Shown: piece by piece, positions 1 through 10,662 of the stretch
How positions within the stretch are numbered: the stretch's first letter is position 1
Layout of the letters: every line of letters begins with the position of its first letter
Assembly: GCA_003049465.1 (NCBI GenBank)
Contig: PYSS01000001.1
Coordinates: 295,646 to 359,645, forward strand
Length of the DNA: 64,000 bases
DNA from: Magnaporthiopsis rhizophila
Taxonomy: Eukaryota > Ascomycota > Sordariomycetes > Magnaporthales > Magnaporthaceae
Reading direction: 5' to 3'
The notes under the pieces: generated by a model
Databases searched by the model: none
What the model saw: only the letters and a program-made list of their open reading frames with translations
What the model was told of the DNA's origin: nothing
Made by a program: the position numbers and the translations under genes

Positions 1-26
1 TTTTTTTTTTTTTTTTTTTTTTTTTT
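1..26. repeat. Poly(T) tract at window start
   Basis: A run of 26 T at the edge of the window. It resembles the other long A/T homopolymers between genes here. Nothing else is visible before the AA9 stop codon at 212. Confidence 0.9.
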
Positions 27-211
27 GCCGCATCGTTTGGATACCGTAGACATTCGTGTTATTCGTTTGTATTTCGGCAGTAGACAAATAGCAGCTATAT
101 ACATATCGTACGCACCATACCTGTTGGTTTCTCGTCCCCCATGTTGCAATTTCGTACCGAAGAACCGTATGTACTCGCACAGCAGACCTTTGGACAACTC
201 GGGTCGATTCT

Positions 212-1314
212 CTAGCAGGTGAAGACGCTTGGGCCCGGGATGGTGTAGGACTTGAAGTTGTTGTAGATCTAGGCGAGTTTGAGCAATGTGAGCATGTATC
301 TAGATAGATGGATGGGTACGGAGCGATGACGGAAATGGCCCCAGAAACAGAAAACCTACGTTGGCGGTGTAGCCCGGGTCGGTAGCCTTGATAAAGCCAG
401 GGATCTTGACAGTGTTGGTCGGGGTCTTGCTGCCTCCACCCGAGACGCGGATCTGGGCGCAAGAGATGTAGAACTGCATCGAGAAAATGTGGGAATGATT
501 AGTATTTGTAGGTCAAGCACGGCATGATAGCACAAAGGAATAAGTAGCCTGGCTCACCTGGGGCACGCCGCCGGGGTTGTGGATGGCCAGCGACTGAATA
601 CGCAGCAGGTATTCGCCGTCGGGGATGCAGCGCGGGATGGTGCTTGTGTAGGAGCCCGTCATGGGCCAGGATGACTGGCCGCCGTTGAAGGACGGGCCTG
701 TGTTTGCTAGTGTTAGCCGCTGCTGGTGGTGGTATTGCCAGAAAGGATGGGTTTTTGAGAAAGGCGGACTCACCCCAATCCTGGGTCTTGAACCAGTCGC
801 CGTCGCCCTGGTAGGAAGATACGCTTCCTGGGGCCTTGGACATGTAGCTGTGATATAAGGTGTTGGCGATCAGCTGGTTGGCCTGGTGCCAGGGAGTCGG
901 GTGAAAAAGGTCCAACTTACACCGAGATCGGCCCTTGGTGGTAGACGGGCTGTTACGGTTAAAGGTCAATGTTAGTCTTACAACAACCTTTCTCCGCTTC
1001 TTTTTCGATATTTGAGCACATCTCGAGCCGACTGGGTGTCCTCCGTGTCTTACTGTGTCGAGGCTAAAGGTGAACGAGCCTCCGGCCTTGATGTCGACGA
1101 TGCTGGTGGAGCCGCCGTTGAGGCCGCCCTCGTTGCACCTCAGGTCCGGGGAGCTCAGCGACGTCACGGGCGAGTTGTAGTTTGTGTTCTTCCGGATGTG
1201 CTGGTACACTGGGAACTTGGTGCCGCCCACGGAGAGCTGCTGGAAGATGTAGTGGGCCGAGACGTCGCCGACGGCCAGCGACAGGGCCGCCGCAATGGAG
1301 AGGAAGCCTTTCAT
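212..1314 (-). CDS. AA9 lytic polysaccharide monooxygenase (formerly GH61)
   Basis: Secreted copper enzyme that oxidatively cleaves cellulose or related glucans. Six exons keep frame: 1314-1054, 949-921, 847-774, 697-558, 473-360 and 268-212, giving 224 residues. A signal peptide of about 20 residues ends so that His21 (AHYIFQQ) becomes the N-terminal His of the copper histidine brace. The second His is His91 in VYHQGP, and Tyr170 in QFYISCAQI fits the axial tyrosine. The C-terminus (NIYNNFKSYTIPGPS) is typical of the family. There is no linker or CBM1, so this is a single-domain form. It diverges from the cellobiose dehydrogenase gene at 5453, whose product can reduce AA9 enzymes. A TATA-like box lies about 133 nt upstream. 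The family call is secure; substrate and regioselectivity cannot be read from the sequence. Confidence 0.95.
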
Positions 1315-1323
1315 GGTTTTGTG

Positions 1324-1334
1324 GCGGGGTGGGG
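1324..1334. promoter_or_regulatory. Two overlapping CreA/CRE-1-type sites by the AA9 start
   Basis: GCGGGG (1324-1329) and GTGGGG (1329-1334) both fit the SYGGRG consensus of the carbon catabolite repressor CreA/CRE-1. They lie 10-20 nt upstream of the AA9 start codon, probably in the leader. The consensus is short and common in GC-rich DNA, so function is only a suggestion. Confidence 0.35.
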
Positions 1335-1446
1335 GGTTTGGTATAGTCGTGCCTGCGTTGGGGATGAAACGGAAAGAGATGGATGAGGTGAATGGGTGTA
1401 GATGTCGCTGGCTGATGAGAGCAGGAGGGTGGCTCTCTCCCGTGTG

Positions 1447-1452
1447 TTTATA
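1447..1452 (-). promoter_or_regulatory. TATA-like box of the AA9 gene
   Basis: On the minus strand this reads TATAAA, about 133 nt upstream of the AA9 start codon. Inducible fungal cellulase genes commonly have TATA promoters. Confidence 0.5.
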
Positions 1453-4400
1453 TGAAAAAGGAGGGCGGCTGGCAGAGAAACAAGCCCGGGGCCAGACGCC
1501 CCGATTCCATCTGTACGTCTGCCTCGAGGCTACGTCAGAAAGCCCTCACTGAAGGGCACGAGAATGCCGACGCTTGTCTGCAGCAGACAGCAAGAGCCCA
1601 CAAAACGACCTGCATGGCTCCCGAACTGCCGCCATCTTGTGGGAGGGATGAGTGGGACGTTGTTAGTCTCTACAAACGGGCCGGGGCTTCCGCGGACCAA
1701 GCTAGGAGGTCGCTATCTCCAGAGCAAAGCCGAGATGTGCGCTAGACGGCACGGGAGAGACAAATTCAGGATACGGCTTGGCTGGACACCTCCCTCCGAG
1801 TGGTCGAGCCTAGGTCCAGGGGTGGGTTGGGGAGAAGTGGATATCATGGAGGAGCCGTATGGAGATGTTCGACAACTTGGGCCGCTGCCAGCACGCGCTT
1901 GCTACCTGGCTTGCCACACAGCCAATGCATCAGTGCCCCTCGGATGGGAAGCAGCGAATATTCCATGCAATTTCAGACATCCAGTAGGAGCTGGCTTATA
2001 GGTCCCCCATCATGGGATAAGTCAAGGGCGTATACTACAGTCCAGATATTGCAAAGCTCAAGGCAGGTCAGGTCACGCGTCTGGATGGTTGTGTGTGGGG
2101 TACGCAGGCATGACAGAAGGGCTGTCATTTAATCTAAGTGATGCTCGTGCGCCTTTTCGTCATTCGTGGCTCCGAAGAACGGAGGCAGGTGTTTGCCCGT
2201 CGCGGCTGCTTTGACTCAAAGAGGCTGGGCGATTGTTCAGCACATATGAATCCGGGCAGATGTCGGCAAGGCAGGTACGCCTCGCCTAGACCGCCTGCCG
2301 CCCGAGGAGTCCCGGCGCCTTCCCAAGCGGGGCGAGTCCTGCATCTACCGCCCAAAATTCTGCGAGACAGATCTGCCAGCCCTCGCGGCATCTGGGCTGA
2401 TGGCGCTGAGGATAGGCCCTCGCTGGGCCGTCCAAGTTGCCTGCGCCCCGTCCTCCCCGGGAGACACGGTCCTACGAGCCCTGTGATCGGCTCCTTAGCG
2501 CAGCTACGACGGCGCGGGGAATCCTCTCATTGGTGTCTTTTTTTTTTTCTTCTGCGGGAAGCGCGAGGCTCCAGCAGTGGATATTCTCCTGTTGGCCAAT
2601 TCTATATCTGTGCTCCCTATCACGACGATCCTGGTGTTGGAGACTGCTCCGTAGTTCCCGCAGAGATGGGGTCCCGCATCTCAAAAGAGACGACGTGGGA
2701 GATGGCACCGAGTCCCCACCACATCTCACGGCATCGTCTCAGCTGCCGGGGGACACATCCGAAGCCATGGGGGTCGCGCGATGGAGCGTTCGGCCCGCGA
2801 CTCTGTCTCCAGATGCAAACCACGGTCGTTAGCGGAGCAGCGCAGCTGTTCGTCAGGGGCTCGGGAGCCCTGCGGATCGGCATCGACAAAAGACAGAAGC
2901 CAAGTAAGTATGTGGGCAGATGGCAGCCCGAGATCAAAGGTCTGCGAAACCAAAATGCGATTCGGACGTCCCGATGCCCGCGCTGTTCTTGGCTCACATT
3001 TCCCTTCCTTCAACCCGCGACAACTCTAGGTAGCACGGCCCGTGACCGCGGCAGACCCAGAACGGGCATCCACCCGTCTGGAGGGCGCCAATGCCCCGTT
3101 GAGGCCTTTTCGGCGGCGGACTCTCCAGGGAATGCGGAGGGTCATGCTCCGTCGCCACATTTTCTGTTGCGAGGGCTACCGAGCCACATGGACAGCCAAG
3201 CCTTAAGATAACTAAAGACAAGGCAAAAGTCTCGGTACCTCCCTAGGTAGGTATATTCCATGGTATTTGGTGGCTGGTGCGCTGCTGATTGCGTGTCCTT
3301 CCACGTGGGCGAGACATCCTGTCGCCACGCAGTCCGAACCCACGACGGGATTTCTGATTTCGATCGCTTGTTCCGAGTAAGCAGTCAGTCCAGAGACTCC
3401 CTTGTCAAGTTTGCCGCAATTGTCAGCAACGGTCGGCTTGCGGTCCACTGATCAGCTTCGTAAGTCCTAAAACCCCTAGACGCCCAGCGGATAAGCGGCA
3501 AGCTTTGTCCGATCCCAGTGACATTTGTCGTTTCGCGATACTGCAGTGGAGAACGCGCAGCAAAAGAGAAGGCGGCGCGGAGAAGAATGATTGTTAATGT
3601 TTTGTGGCGAGGCCTCTGCTGCAGGCCCTGTCGGCTCGGTAGATGTCACAAGAAATAGCAGCCAATAGAGCAGGACCAGGTTACCCGACCCCAACTGGCC
3701 AGAGTCTGACCGATGCCGTTGAAGAGACGGAACGTCAAGCGCCAGCGATAGCCGATTGCGCATAACAGGCGGAAAAATAACGTACACTGCGAATCCATGG
3801 CTGAATGACTTCACGGCGTACGACTTGGAAACACCAAACGCCGGACCCATTCCTCATCGCCTGCTCCGCTGATTTATCCAGAGTAGCGCTCGAATTCAGC
3901 CGCGGCTCAGTCGTCCTCGTTGAGCGGCCGACTTCCCACATGCTTCCTCTGGATGCCAAGACTTTTGCCGCCGATCCGCAGCCATCGGCACATCCACCCT
4001 ACCTGTCAGTCTGGTCATCCCTTGCAAATGCCGTCTCTGCAACAGTCCGGCTACCCGTCCCATCCGTCGCGGGCCCGTGGTAGACTTGGAGAGGGTTGTT
4101 CTAGGTCAAGTGGTGCCAATTGCCCCTAAGCCAAGAGGGCCCATGGCCGGAAGCCAGTACCTGCAGGAATAGCTGTCCCCAGCCGATTTGGGGTCTCGCT
4201 GGAGGAGGCTCTTCGGCACCTCGGGTCGTCGCCGCGCGTGGTCCCCGCTCTTCGACCCGACCGAGCGGGAGTGGCAATGCTTGCGACTTGGTTGAGCTGG
4301 CTGGTATCGGCCTGGCTGCTTGTGGCTAGCTAGAGTCTCATCAAGTCAGTCGGCCACGTCCCACATCTACGCCCACGTATCCGGCACAACCAGTCCTGTT

Positions 4401-5308
4401 TGCCGAAACGCAAATCCGCGCCACCTCGGCGGGACAATCAAAACTAAATCCCAGTCACTCTCACAGGCTGTGCTAGGGTCTAGGAGCTCGGAGATGGGGA
4501 TGGCCCGTCACCGACCCAGGAATCACCGACTTCCCGTCATGCTCAATCTACCCCAATACCGCCGCGAACCGGTTCCCCGCTGGATATATTCTCCGCAGTT
4601 GCATTGCCAACCTCGCTTGCCTGGTAGCTGTCACATGAGCATGAGGAGAAGGAACGAGTTGGTTGCCGCCAACGCCTTTGCCTCGGGGCTGGAACCTTGG
4701 GCCATCAGATAAAGGCCCTGCAGTCTTTATTAGGGATGTAGCTCGCCTCCAGGCTGTAGGAGAATAAACAAGCACCATTTGAGACGCGAGCCGAGGCAAC
4801 GGGCGAGAGCTCATGTGGGGGTGGGAGGAGAAAAGAACACAAAGACCATGTCGGAGCCACGGGTGAACCGTCCGAGACTGTCGATCTGCGAGTCCTGTGA
4901 GCGCGGTGGATCGACCTTATGGATCAGTGCTTTGTCGATATTGGAGCCTTTGCAGCCTAATGTCGTACCCAGCAAGGGAACGACAGAAGGTGCACAACGC
5001 ATTAATCTAGCCGCGCTGCGGCTGTTCCTCGGTTCGCCCGTCCATTTCAGCCACAGATACCGGGCGGTTGCTCCCTTGGGGGTTTATCTTTCCACTTCGG
5101 GACTCGGGAAGGCACCCCCAGATCTCCGTGCCTTTGCAACCTCCGGCCCACATTGCGGCGGAGATGGGCAGAGAAAGAGAGAAAGAAACGTCGCGGGGGA
5201 AGAGGGAAGAGTTCGTCTTGCATCTAGGCGGCCGGTCGAGCGAGACCGCGGACGGTTGACGTCGATGATTGTGCCGTAGGCCTGGGCTGGGGTTGGTAGC
5301 CGAGAGGG

Positions 5309-5315
5309 TATATTA
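5309..5315 (+). promoter_or_regulatory. TATA-like box of the CDH gene
   Basis: TATATTA lies 144 nt upstream of the CDH start codon, almost the same spacing as the TATA-like box of the divergent AA9 gene. SYGGRG-type CreA sites occur just upstream at 5193-5198 (GCGGGG) and 5287-5292 (CTGGGG). Confidence 0.45.
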
Positions 5316-5452
5316 CCGGGTCGGTCTCCCTCCAGCTTCTTGACGGCCTAGTCCCATCTCCGTTGCCTACCTCCTCTCTCGCTCTCCCGTCGACATCGTC
5401 GTCTGCCCTCTGCTTGAAGTGTTTGTTTCACCGGAGGCGTAGCGAGGCAGAG

Positions 5453-8331
5453 ATGCAGTTACGCCGTCGTGTTGCCTCCGCCGCGGCCGCGGCTGCGCTT
5501 CGTAAGCCCACTCCTCTCTAACTTGCTCTTCCTCCCGGCCGCTTGGTGAAACGATGAATCCAGCTGACGGAGCCGCTCGACAGTCGCGCAGCCGTGCCTG
5601 GCCCAGACACCCACGTTTGTGACACACGAGTCCGGCGTGAGATTCGGCACTTGGTCTGCTGAACAGTCAACAAACCAAGCCGCGTTCACGTTTGGCATGG
5701 CCCTCCCGGAGAATGCTTTGACTACGGACGCGACCGAGTACATCGGTCTGCTAGTACGTGTTGCTGGAGATCTAGATTTGACCGACGAGATGATGGGGCA
5801 CAGCTAACCGCCAGCCAACTGTGATCCTCAGAGATGCGCCAGGACCAGCGCCACCGAGACTGGCTGGTGCGGCCTGTCCCACGGCCAGTCTGGGCAGATG
5901 ATCGGGGCCCTGCTGCTGATGGCCTGGCCGCACGAGGGCCAAGTCCTGACCTCGTTCCGCTACGCCAAGGGATACAGCATGCCCGACGTCTACACTGGAA
6001 ACGCAAAGTTGACCCAGATATCGTCCAAGGTCACCGACACCTACTTCGAGGTTGCATACAGGTGTACCGACTGCCTGGCCTGGAACGAGGGTGGCGACAC
6101 TGGGAAAGCGGCGACGAGCGACGGCTTTCTGGTGCTTGGCCGTGCTTCGGGCAGCCAGACCCCTGGGAACGCCGCCTGTCCAAACCAGATCACCTTTGGC
6201 TTCCACGACAAAGGATTCGGCCAATACGGTGCCTCGCTACAAGGCGTCCCCAACGCGTCCTATAGCTCTTGGACTGCGCTAGCCACCAAGACAGTGGCTG
6301 GAAACTGCGGCGGGACCACCACCTCGATGTGAGAATCACACACACTCCCCTTCCTCGACGAAGCGCTTGCGGGTAATGTGCCGCTGGGAAACCAGAGAAT
6401 GACTAAAATGCTGATGCCCACCTGCAAGGCCAATCACCACCACCTCTGCCACGACCACAACAACCTCCACTGCCACGAGCACCACAACGGTCCCTACGTC
6501 CTACAAACCAGCCCCAACCGAGACGTTTGATTATGTCGTCGTTGGTGCCGGCGCTGGCGGCATCACTGTTGCCGACAAGCTCAGCGAGGCTGGGCATAGC
6601 GTGCTGCTCATCGAAAAGGGACCTCCGTCCTCGGGACACTGGGGTGGCACGATGGGTCCTGCATGGTTGAAGGGCACCGGACTGACACGCTTCGATGTCC
6701 CTGGCCTTTGCAACCAAATCTGGGTCGACTCAGCTGGTGTCGCTTGCACGGACATGGACCAGATGGCAGGATGCGTTCTTGGTGGTGGCGTTGCCGTTAA
6801 TGCTGGCCTTTGGTGGAAGGTTCGTGATTCTGTCCAAACACCCCTGAGAACCACGTATACTAACAAGGCCGTATGCAGCCAAACCCCCTCGACTGGGACG
6901 TCAACTTCCCGGCGGGTTGGAAGTCGATCGATATGCGCGCCAACGAGAACCGCGTTTTTTCACGTATCCCTGGCACCATCACGCCGTCAACGGACGGCAA
7001 GCTTTACCTGGCCCAGGGCTTCGACATGCTCGCGAGCGGGTTCAAGAAGTCCGGGTGGCAGCGCATAGAGAATCCCAACACGATGCCGAACCGCAAGAAC
7101 CGAACCTACGGCCATACTGTCTTCATGTTTTCGGGCGGCGAGCGTGCCGGGCCGCTAGCGACGTACCTGCGCACGGCTAGCCAGCGCAAGGACTTCCGGC
7201 TGATCACAGACACGGCGGTGAGACGAGTGGTGCGCAAGGGCGGGCACGTGTCGGCCGTCGAGATCGAGGGCAACCCCGCGACGGGCAACGGTTACGAGGG
7301 GGTGGTGAAGCTGAGCGACAAGGGCTCCGTCATTCTGTCGGCGGGCGTTTTCGGGACGGCCAAGGTCCTGTTCCGCAGCGGCATCGGGCCGGCCGATGCT
7401 CTCGCGACGGTCAAGGGCTCGGCGACGGATGGCGACTCCATGATTGGCGAGAAGGAGTGGATTAACCTCCCCGTGGGGTACAACCTGGTGGACCACGTCA
7501 ACACCGACGCCATCGTGGACCACCCGTCTGTGGTCTTCTACGACTTCTACGAGGCGTGGAAGTCGCCCAATGCGACCGACGAGGAGAAGTACCTGCGTAA
7601 CCGGTCCGGAATCTTGGCGCAGGCTGCGCCCAACATCGGCCCCATGTTCTGGGAGGAGATCAAGGGCTCGGACGGTGTGGTGCGGCAGCTGCAGTGGACT
7701 GCGCGCGTCGAGGGCACGACCAACACGTCCATGACGCTAAGCATGTACCTGGGCCGCGGCTCGACGTCACGCGGGCGCATGTCCATCACGCCGCAGCTCA
7801 ACACGCGCGTCGTGACGCCGCCGTACCTGCGCGACGAGCACGACAAGGAAGTCGTCGTTAAGGCCATGGACAGCATCCGCAAGACGCTCGGCGTCATCCC
7901 GGACCTGAAGTGGCACGTGCCCCTGGATGGCCAGACGAGCCAGGAGTACGTCGACTCGCTGCTGACCACGCCGGCGCAGCGCCGCGCCAACCACTGGATG
8001 GGTGAGTTCTGCCAATGGCTTCGCTCCTTGGCTTTTCTTTTTCTTCCTTCTTTTTACGTGTGGCATCCGAGCTAACCAAAACCCCCAAACCGGCACAGGC
8101 ACCGCCAAGCTGGGTACCGACGACGGTCGCAAGGGCGGATCGGCGGTGGTGGACCTCAACACCAAGGTCTACGGCACCGACAACCTCTTTGTCGTGGACG
8201 CGTCCATCTTCCCTGGCATGGTGACGGGCAACCCGTCCGCCATGATCGTAACCGCAGCCGAGCATGCCGCCGGCAAGATCCTAAGGCTCCATGGCAGGAA
8301 GAGATGCGTCAAGAAGCGCTCCACGTCCTGA
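5453..8331 (+). CDS. cdh: Cellobiose dehydrogenase (AA8 cytochrome + AA3_1 flavodehydrogenase)
   Basis: Extracellular flavocytochrome that oxidises cellobiose and passes electrons through heme b to acceptors including AA9 monooxygenases. Six exons keep frame: 5453-5501, 5584-5753, 5832-6328, 6429-6819, 6879-8001 and 8099-8331, giving 820 residues. A signal peptide is followed by the cytochrome domain. Met96 (SGQM) and His198 (GFHDKGF) align with the known Met/His heme ligands. A Thr-rich linker follows. The GMC flavodomain starts near residue 270 with the dinucleotide-binding motif VVVGAGAGG. His741 (NHWMG) and Asn788 (GNPSAM) match the catalytic His/Asn pair. There is no C-terminal CBM1, which suggests an ascomycete class II enzyme without a cellulose-binding module. 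The acceptor before 6429 is AAG rather than CAG/TAG. The first intron is the least certain junction. Confidence 0.95.
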
Positions 8332-8721
8332 GCATGGATGAATGGTCGGACCAGAGGGCATCGTCGTTGCGGCAGCTATTGGTGAAACGAAATGGATGGA
8401 AGTAAGCTTTTTGAGACTTGGCTGTATATAGTCGCTGAGGACGCGGTACTTGATAGTAAAAGCAACATAAGCACAACTTTCAATGGCTGCAGCTGGGATG
8501 TGACGGTGTAGATGCAGACAGGCTTGTAAATTGCCGTCATGTGACGTCGTGGATGGTTCGTGTTCAGCGTAGGCGTTCAGCCGCACGCCCTGAAACGGCT
8601 AATACGTCATCGCAATCACACGCCTCACTCACTCGAACGGGCGACAAACTTCGCAAGTCGATCCGAAGTACGTTGGATACCTGTTGAGGAGCAGAAGCGA
8701 AAAAAAAAATTGGAAAGAAAC
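8332..8721. other. CDH-SRAP intergenic region
   Basis: A 390-bp spacer between two genes on the plus strand. It must hold the CDH 3' end and the SRAP promoter. A short A run lies just before the SRAP start. No other feature seen. Confidence 0.6.
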
Positions 8722-10303
8722 ATGTGCGGAAGATACGCACTGGCTTTGGTAAGTACCAGATGACCATGTCTTAAGTATCGCTTTTCTCCCTATACTGATG
8801 TAATACACGATTCAATGCACAGCGGCCATCCCAGATCCGGCAGCTGTTGGAGGACGACGACATGCCGGTCTGGGATGCTCCACCTGACCCAAATGATGGA
8901 GCCGATGATGAAGACGGCGGTGACGGCAGCCGCGGCAGCGGTGGAGGAGGTGGTGAAGACGCCTCATCTCCGCAGCAGCAGCAGCCGCGCCAATCCTATA
9001 ATTTCGCCCCGGGATACAACGGCATCGTTTACCGGGCCGACGTGCCCGACTGCGGCGCCGGTCCTCACCGCGGGCACGGCGAAGATGGGAACAACAAACC
9101 TGCTGCTGCCTCACCAGCGCGCAAGGGTTCTGAAGCAGCAAGCGGCGGCGAGGTCCGCTACAAGCTCCAGGCCATGAAGTGGGGGCTCATCCCCTTCTGG
9201 ACGAAGCACAACCCAAACTACGCGGGTTTGCTGAAGACCATCAACTGCCGCGATGATTCGCTGGCTGCGGGCGGTGGTATGTGGTGCGTCACGGTCTCTA
9301 TCTCTTGTCTTTCTCTCCCAAGGGTTACTCAACATGGGGATGGGGGATTTGGCGACTTTACAACTAAAACACCTGAAAAAAAAATATCAGGAGCACCATG
9401 AAAGCACGAAAGCGGTGCATAGTCGTCGCCCAGGGCTTCTACGAGTGGCTCAAGGTCGGCAAGGAGCGGGTACCGTACTACACCAGGCGAAAAGACGGCA
9501 AGCTGCTGTGCATGGCCGGGCTGTGGGACTGCGTTCAGTACGAGGGTAGGTAGGGAGGGTGAAACACCTGGCTTATCCATCTCCCTGCGGTTTGAATGCT
9601 CTTTTCAGATTGACATATCGCATATCCCGGAACAGGCGACCAGCACAAGACGTACACATACAGCATCATCACGACCGACTCCAACAAGCAGCTCAAGTTC
9701 CTGCACGACCGCATGCCCGTCATCCTCGAGCCGGGCTCCGAGGACCTGCGCATGTGGCTGGACCCGGCCCGCTTCGAGTGGTCGGCCGAGCTGCAGTCCC
9801 TCCTGCGCCCCTTTGCGGGCGAGCTCGAGGTCTACGCCGTCAGCAAGGACGTCAACAAGGCCGGCGGCGTCTCGTCGCCGTCCTTCATCGTCCCCGTCGC
9901 CAGCAGGGAGAACAAGTCCAACATTGCAAACTTCTTCGCTTCCGCGTCCTCCCCTGTCAAGGAGAAGAAGGAGCTGCAGCTGCAGCCGAAGCATGACGGT
10001 GGTGTGGCGGCGGCGGCGGCTGCGGCTCAGGGGGTTTCAGCACCCGAGGAGACGAAGCCTGCCGACGAGACTGACGCCGCAAAAGAAGACAAAGGCAAAC
10101 CTGCCCAGCCGTCCGGTCCAAAACGCCCAGCTGAGCTGGGGCCCATCAACAGTGATGAGCAGCCGCCAGCAAAGAAGCAGGCCGCTCCGGCGTCGAGCAG
10201 GACGATCAGTGCCACCAAGAATTCCGTCAAGAGCCCTAACAAATCCAAGCCGAAAGCATCCGCTGGAACGCAGAAAATCACCAAATTTTTTGCTGCAAAA
10301 TAG
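8722..10303 (+). CDS. SRAP (HMCES/YedK-type) DNA-protein crosslink protein
   Basis: SRAP proteins crosslink to abasic sites in single-stranded DNA through Cys2, shielding them during replication. Four exons keep frame: 8722-8748, 8823-9283, 9391-9545 and 9636-10303, giving 436 residues. The protein starts MCGRYAL, so Cys2 is present after Met removal. The conserved NCRDD stretch, Glu181 in GFYEW and the His of LHDRMPVIL are present. An acidic, Gly- and Gln-rich low-complexity stretch lies at about residues 20-60, inside the N-terminal part of the domain. The tail past about residue 270 is disordered and Lys/Pro/Ala-rich. It carries two PCNA-binding-like motifs, KSNIANFF (308-315) and TQKITKFF (426-433, near the C-terminus). 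Human HMCES also binds PCNA through a C-terminal PIP box. The family call is firm. Confidence 0.92.
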
Positions 10304-10662
10304 GGAGGGACGCAATAACGGCGGAGAGCCTTTTCGAGACGACACGTGTGGGATGATGCCCGGATGTGTCAAGTTGTGGCATTCGTTGTGTTTTTGTGAA
10401 TGAGACGCAGGACACACCGGCACGGAACAATATGGGGGAGCGGGAATTTCAAGCTGATGACTATCGTCTGCGTGAGCAAACGTAGAGGCCTTACTTGGGT
10501 GCAGGTAGCAGCGCTCGAATCGTCAAATTATATGCATCAATGTCTCTCGTAATAAAAGCCTGTATGCGCAGGAAGGCCCGAACCAAAGTCTAATATATCC
10601 CGCCTACTTCAGCATCCATAAATGGCCTTACTTGTGCTCTTGTCAATGATGGCCCCCCTGGC
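10304..10662. other. Convergent spacer, SRAP / RPC1
   Basis: A 359-bp region between two converging genes, presumably both 3' UTRs and polyadenylation regions. Nothing else seen. Confidence 0.6.

Larger units (their letters stand above)
1315..5452. other. 4.1-kb intergenic region between AA9 and CDH
   Basis: No gene is supported here. The open frames, the longest 357 codons at 2138-3211, show no recognisable domain, and one runs through a homopolymer T tract. Both flanking genes are transcribed away from this region, so it must hold both promoters. No transposon ends, long repeats or obvious AT-rich RIP-like stretch were seen. Confidence 0.6.

Noticed and set aside
2138..3211. 357-codon plus-strand frame between AA9 and CDH
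   Set aside because: No domain, signal or conserved-looking stretch, and it reads through a T homopolymer. Long chance frames are expected in GC-rich DNA.
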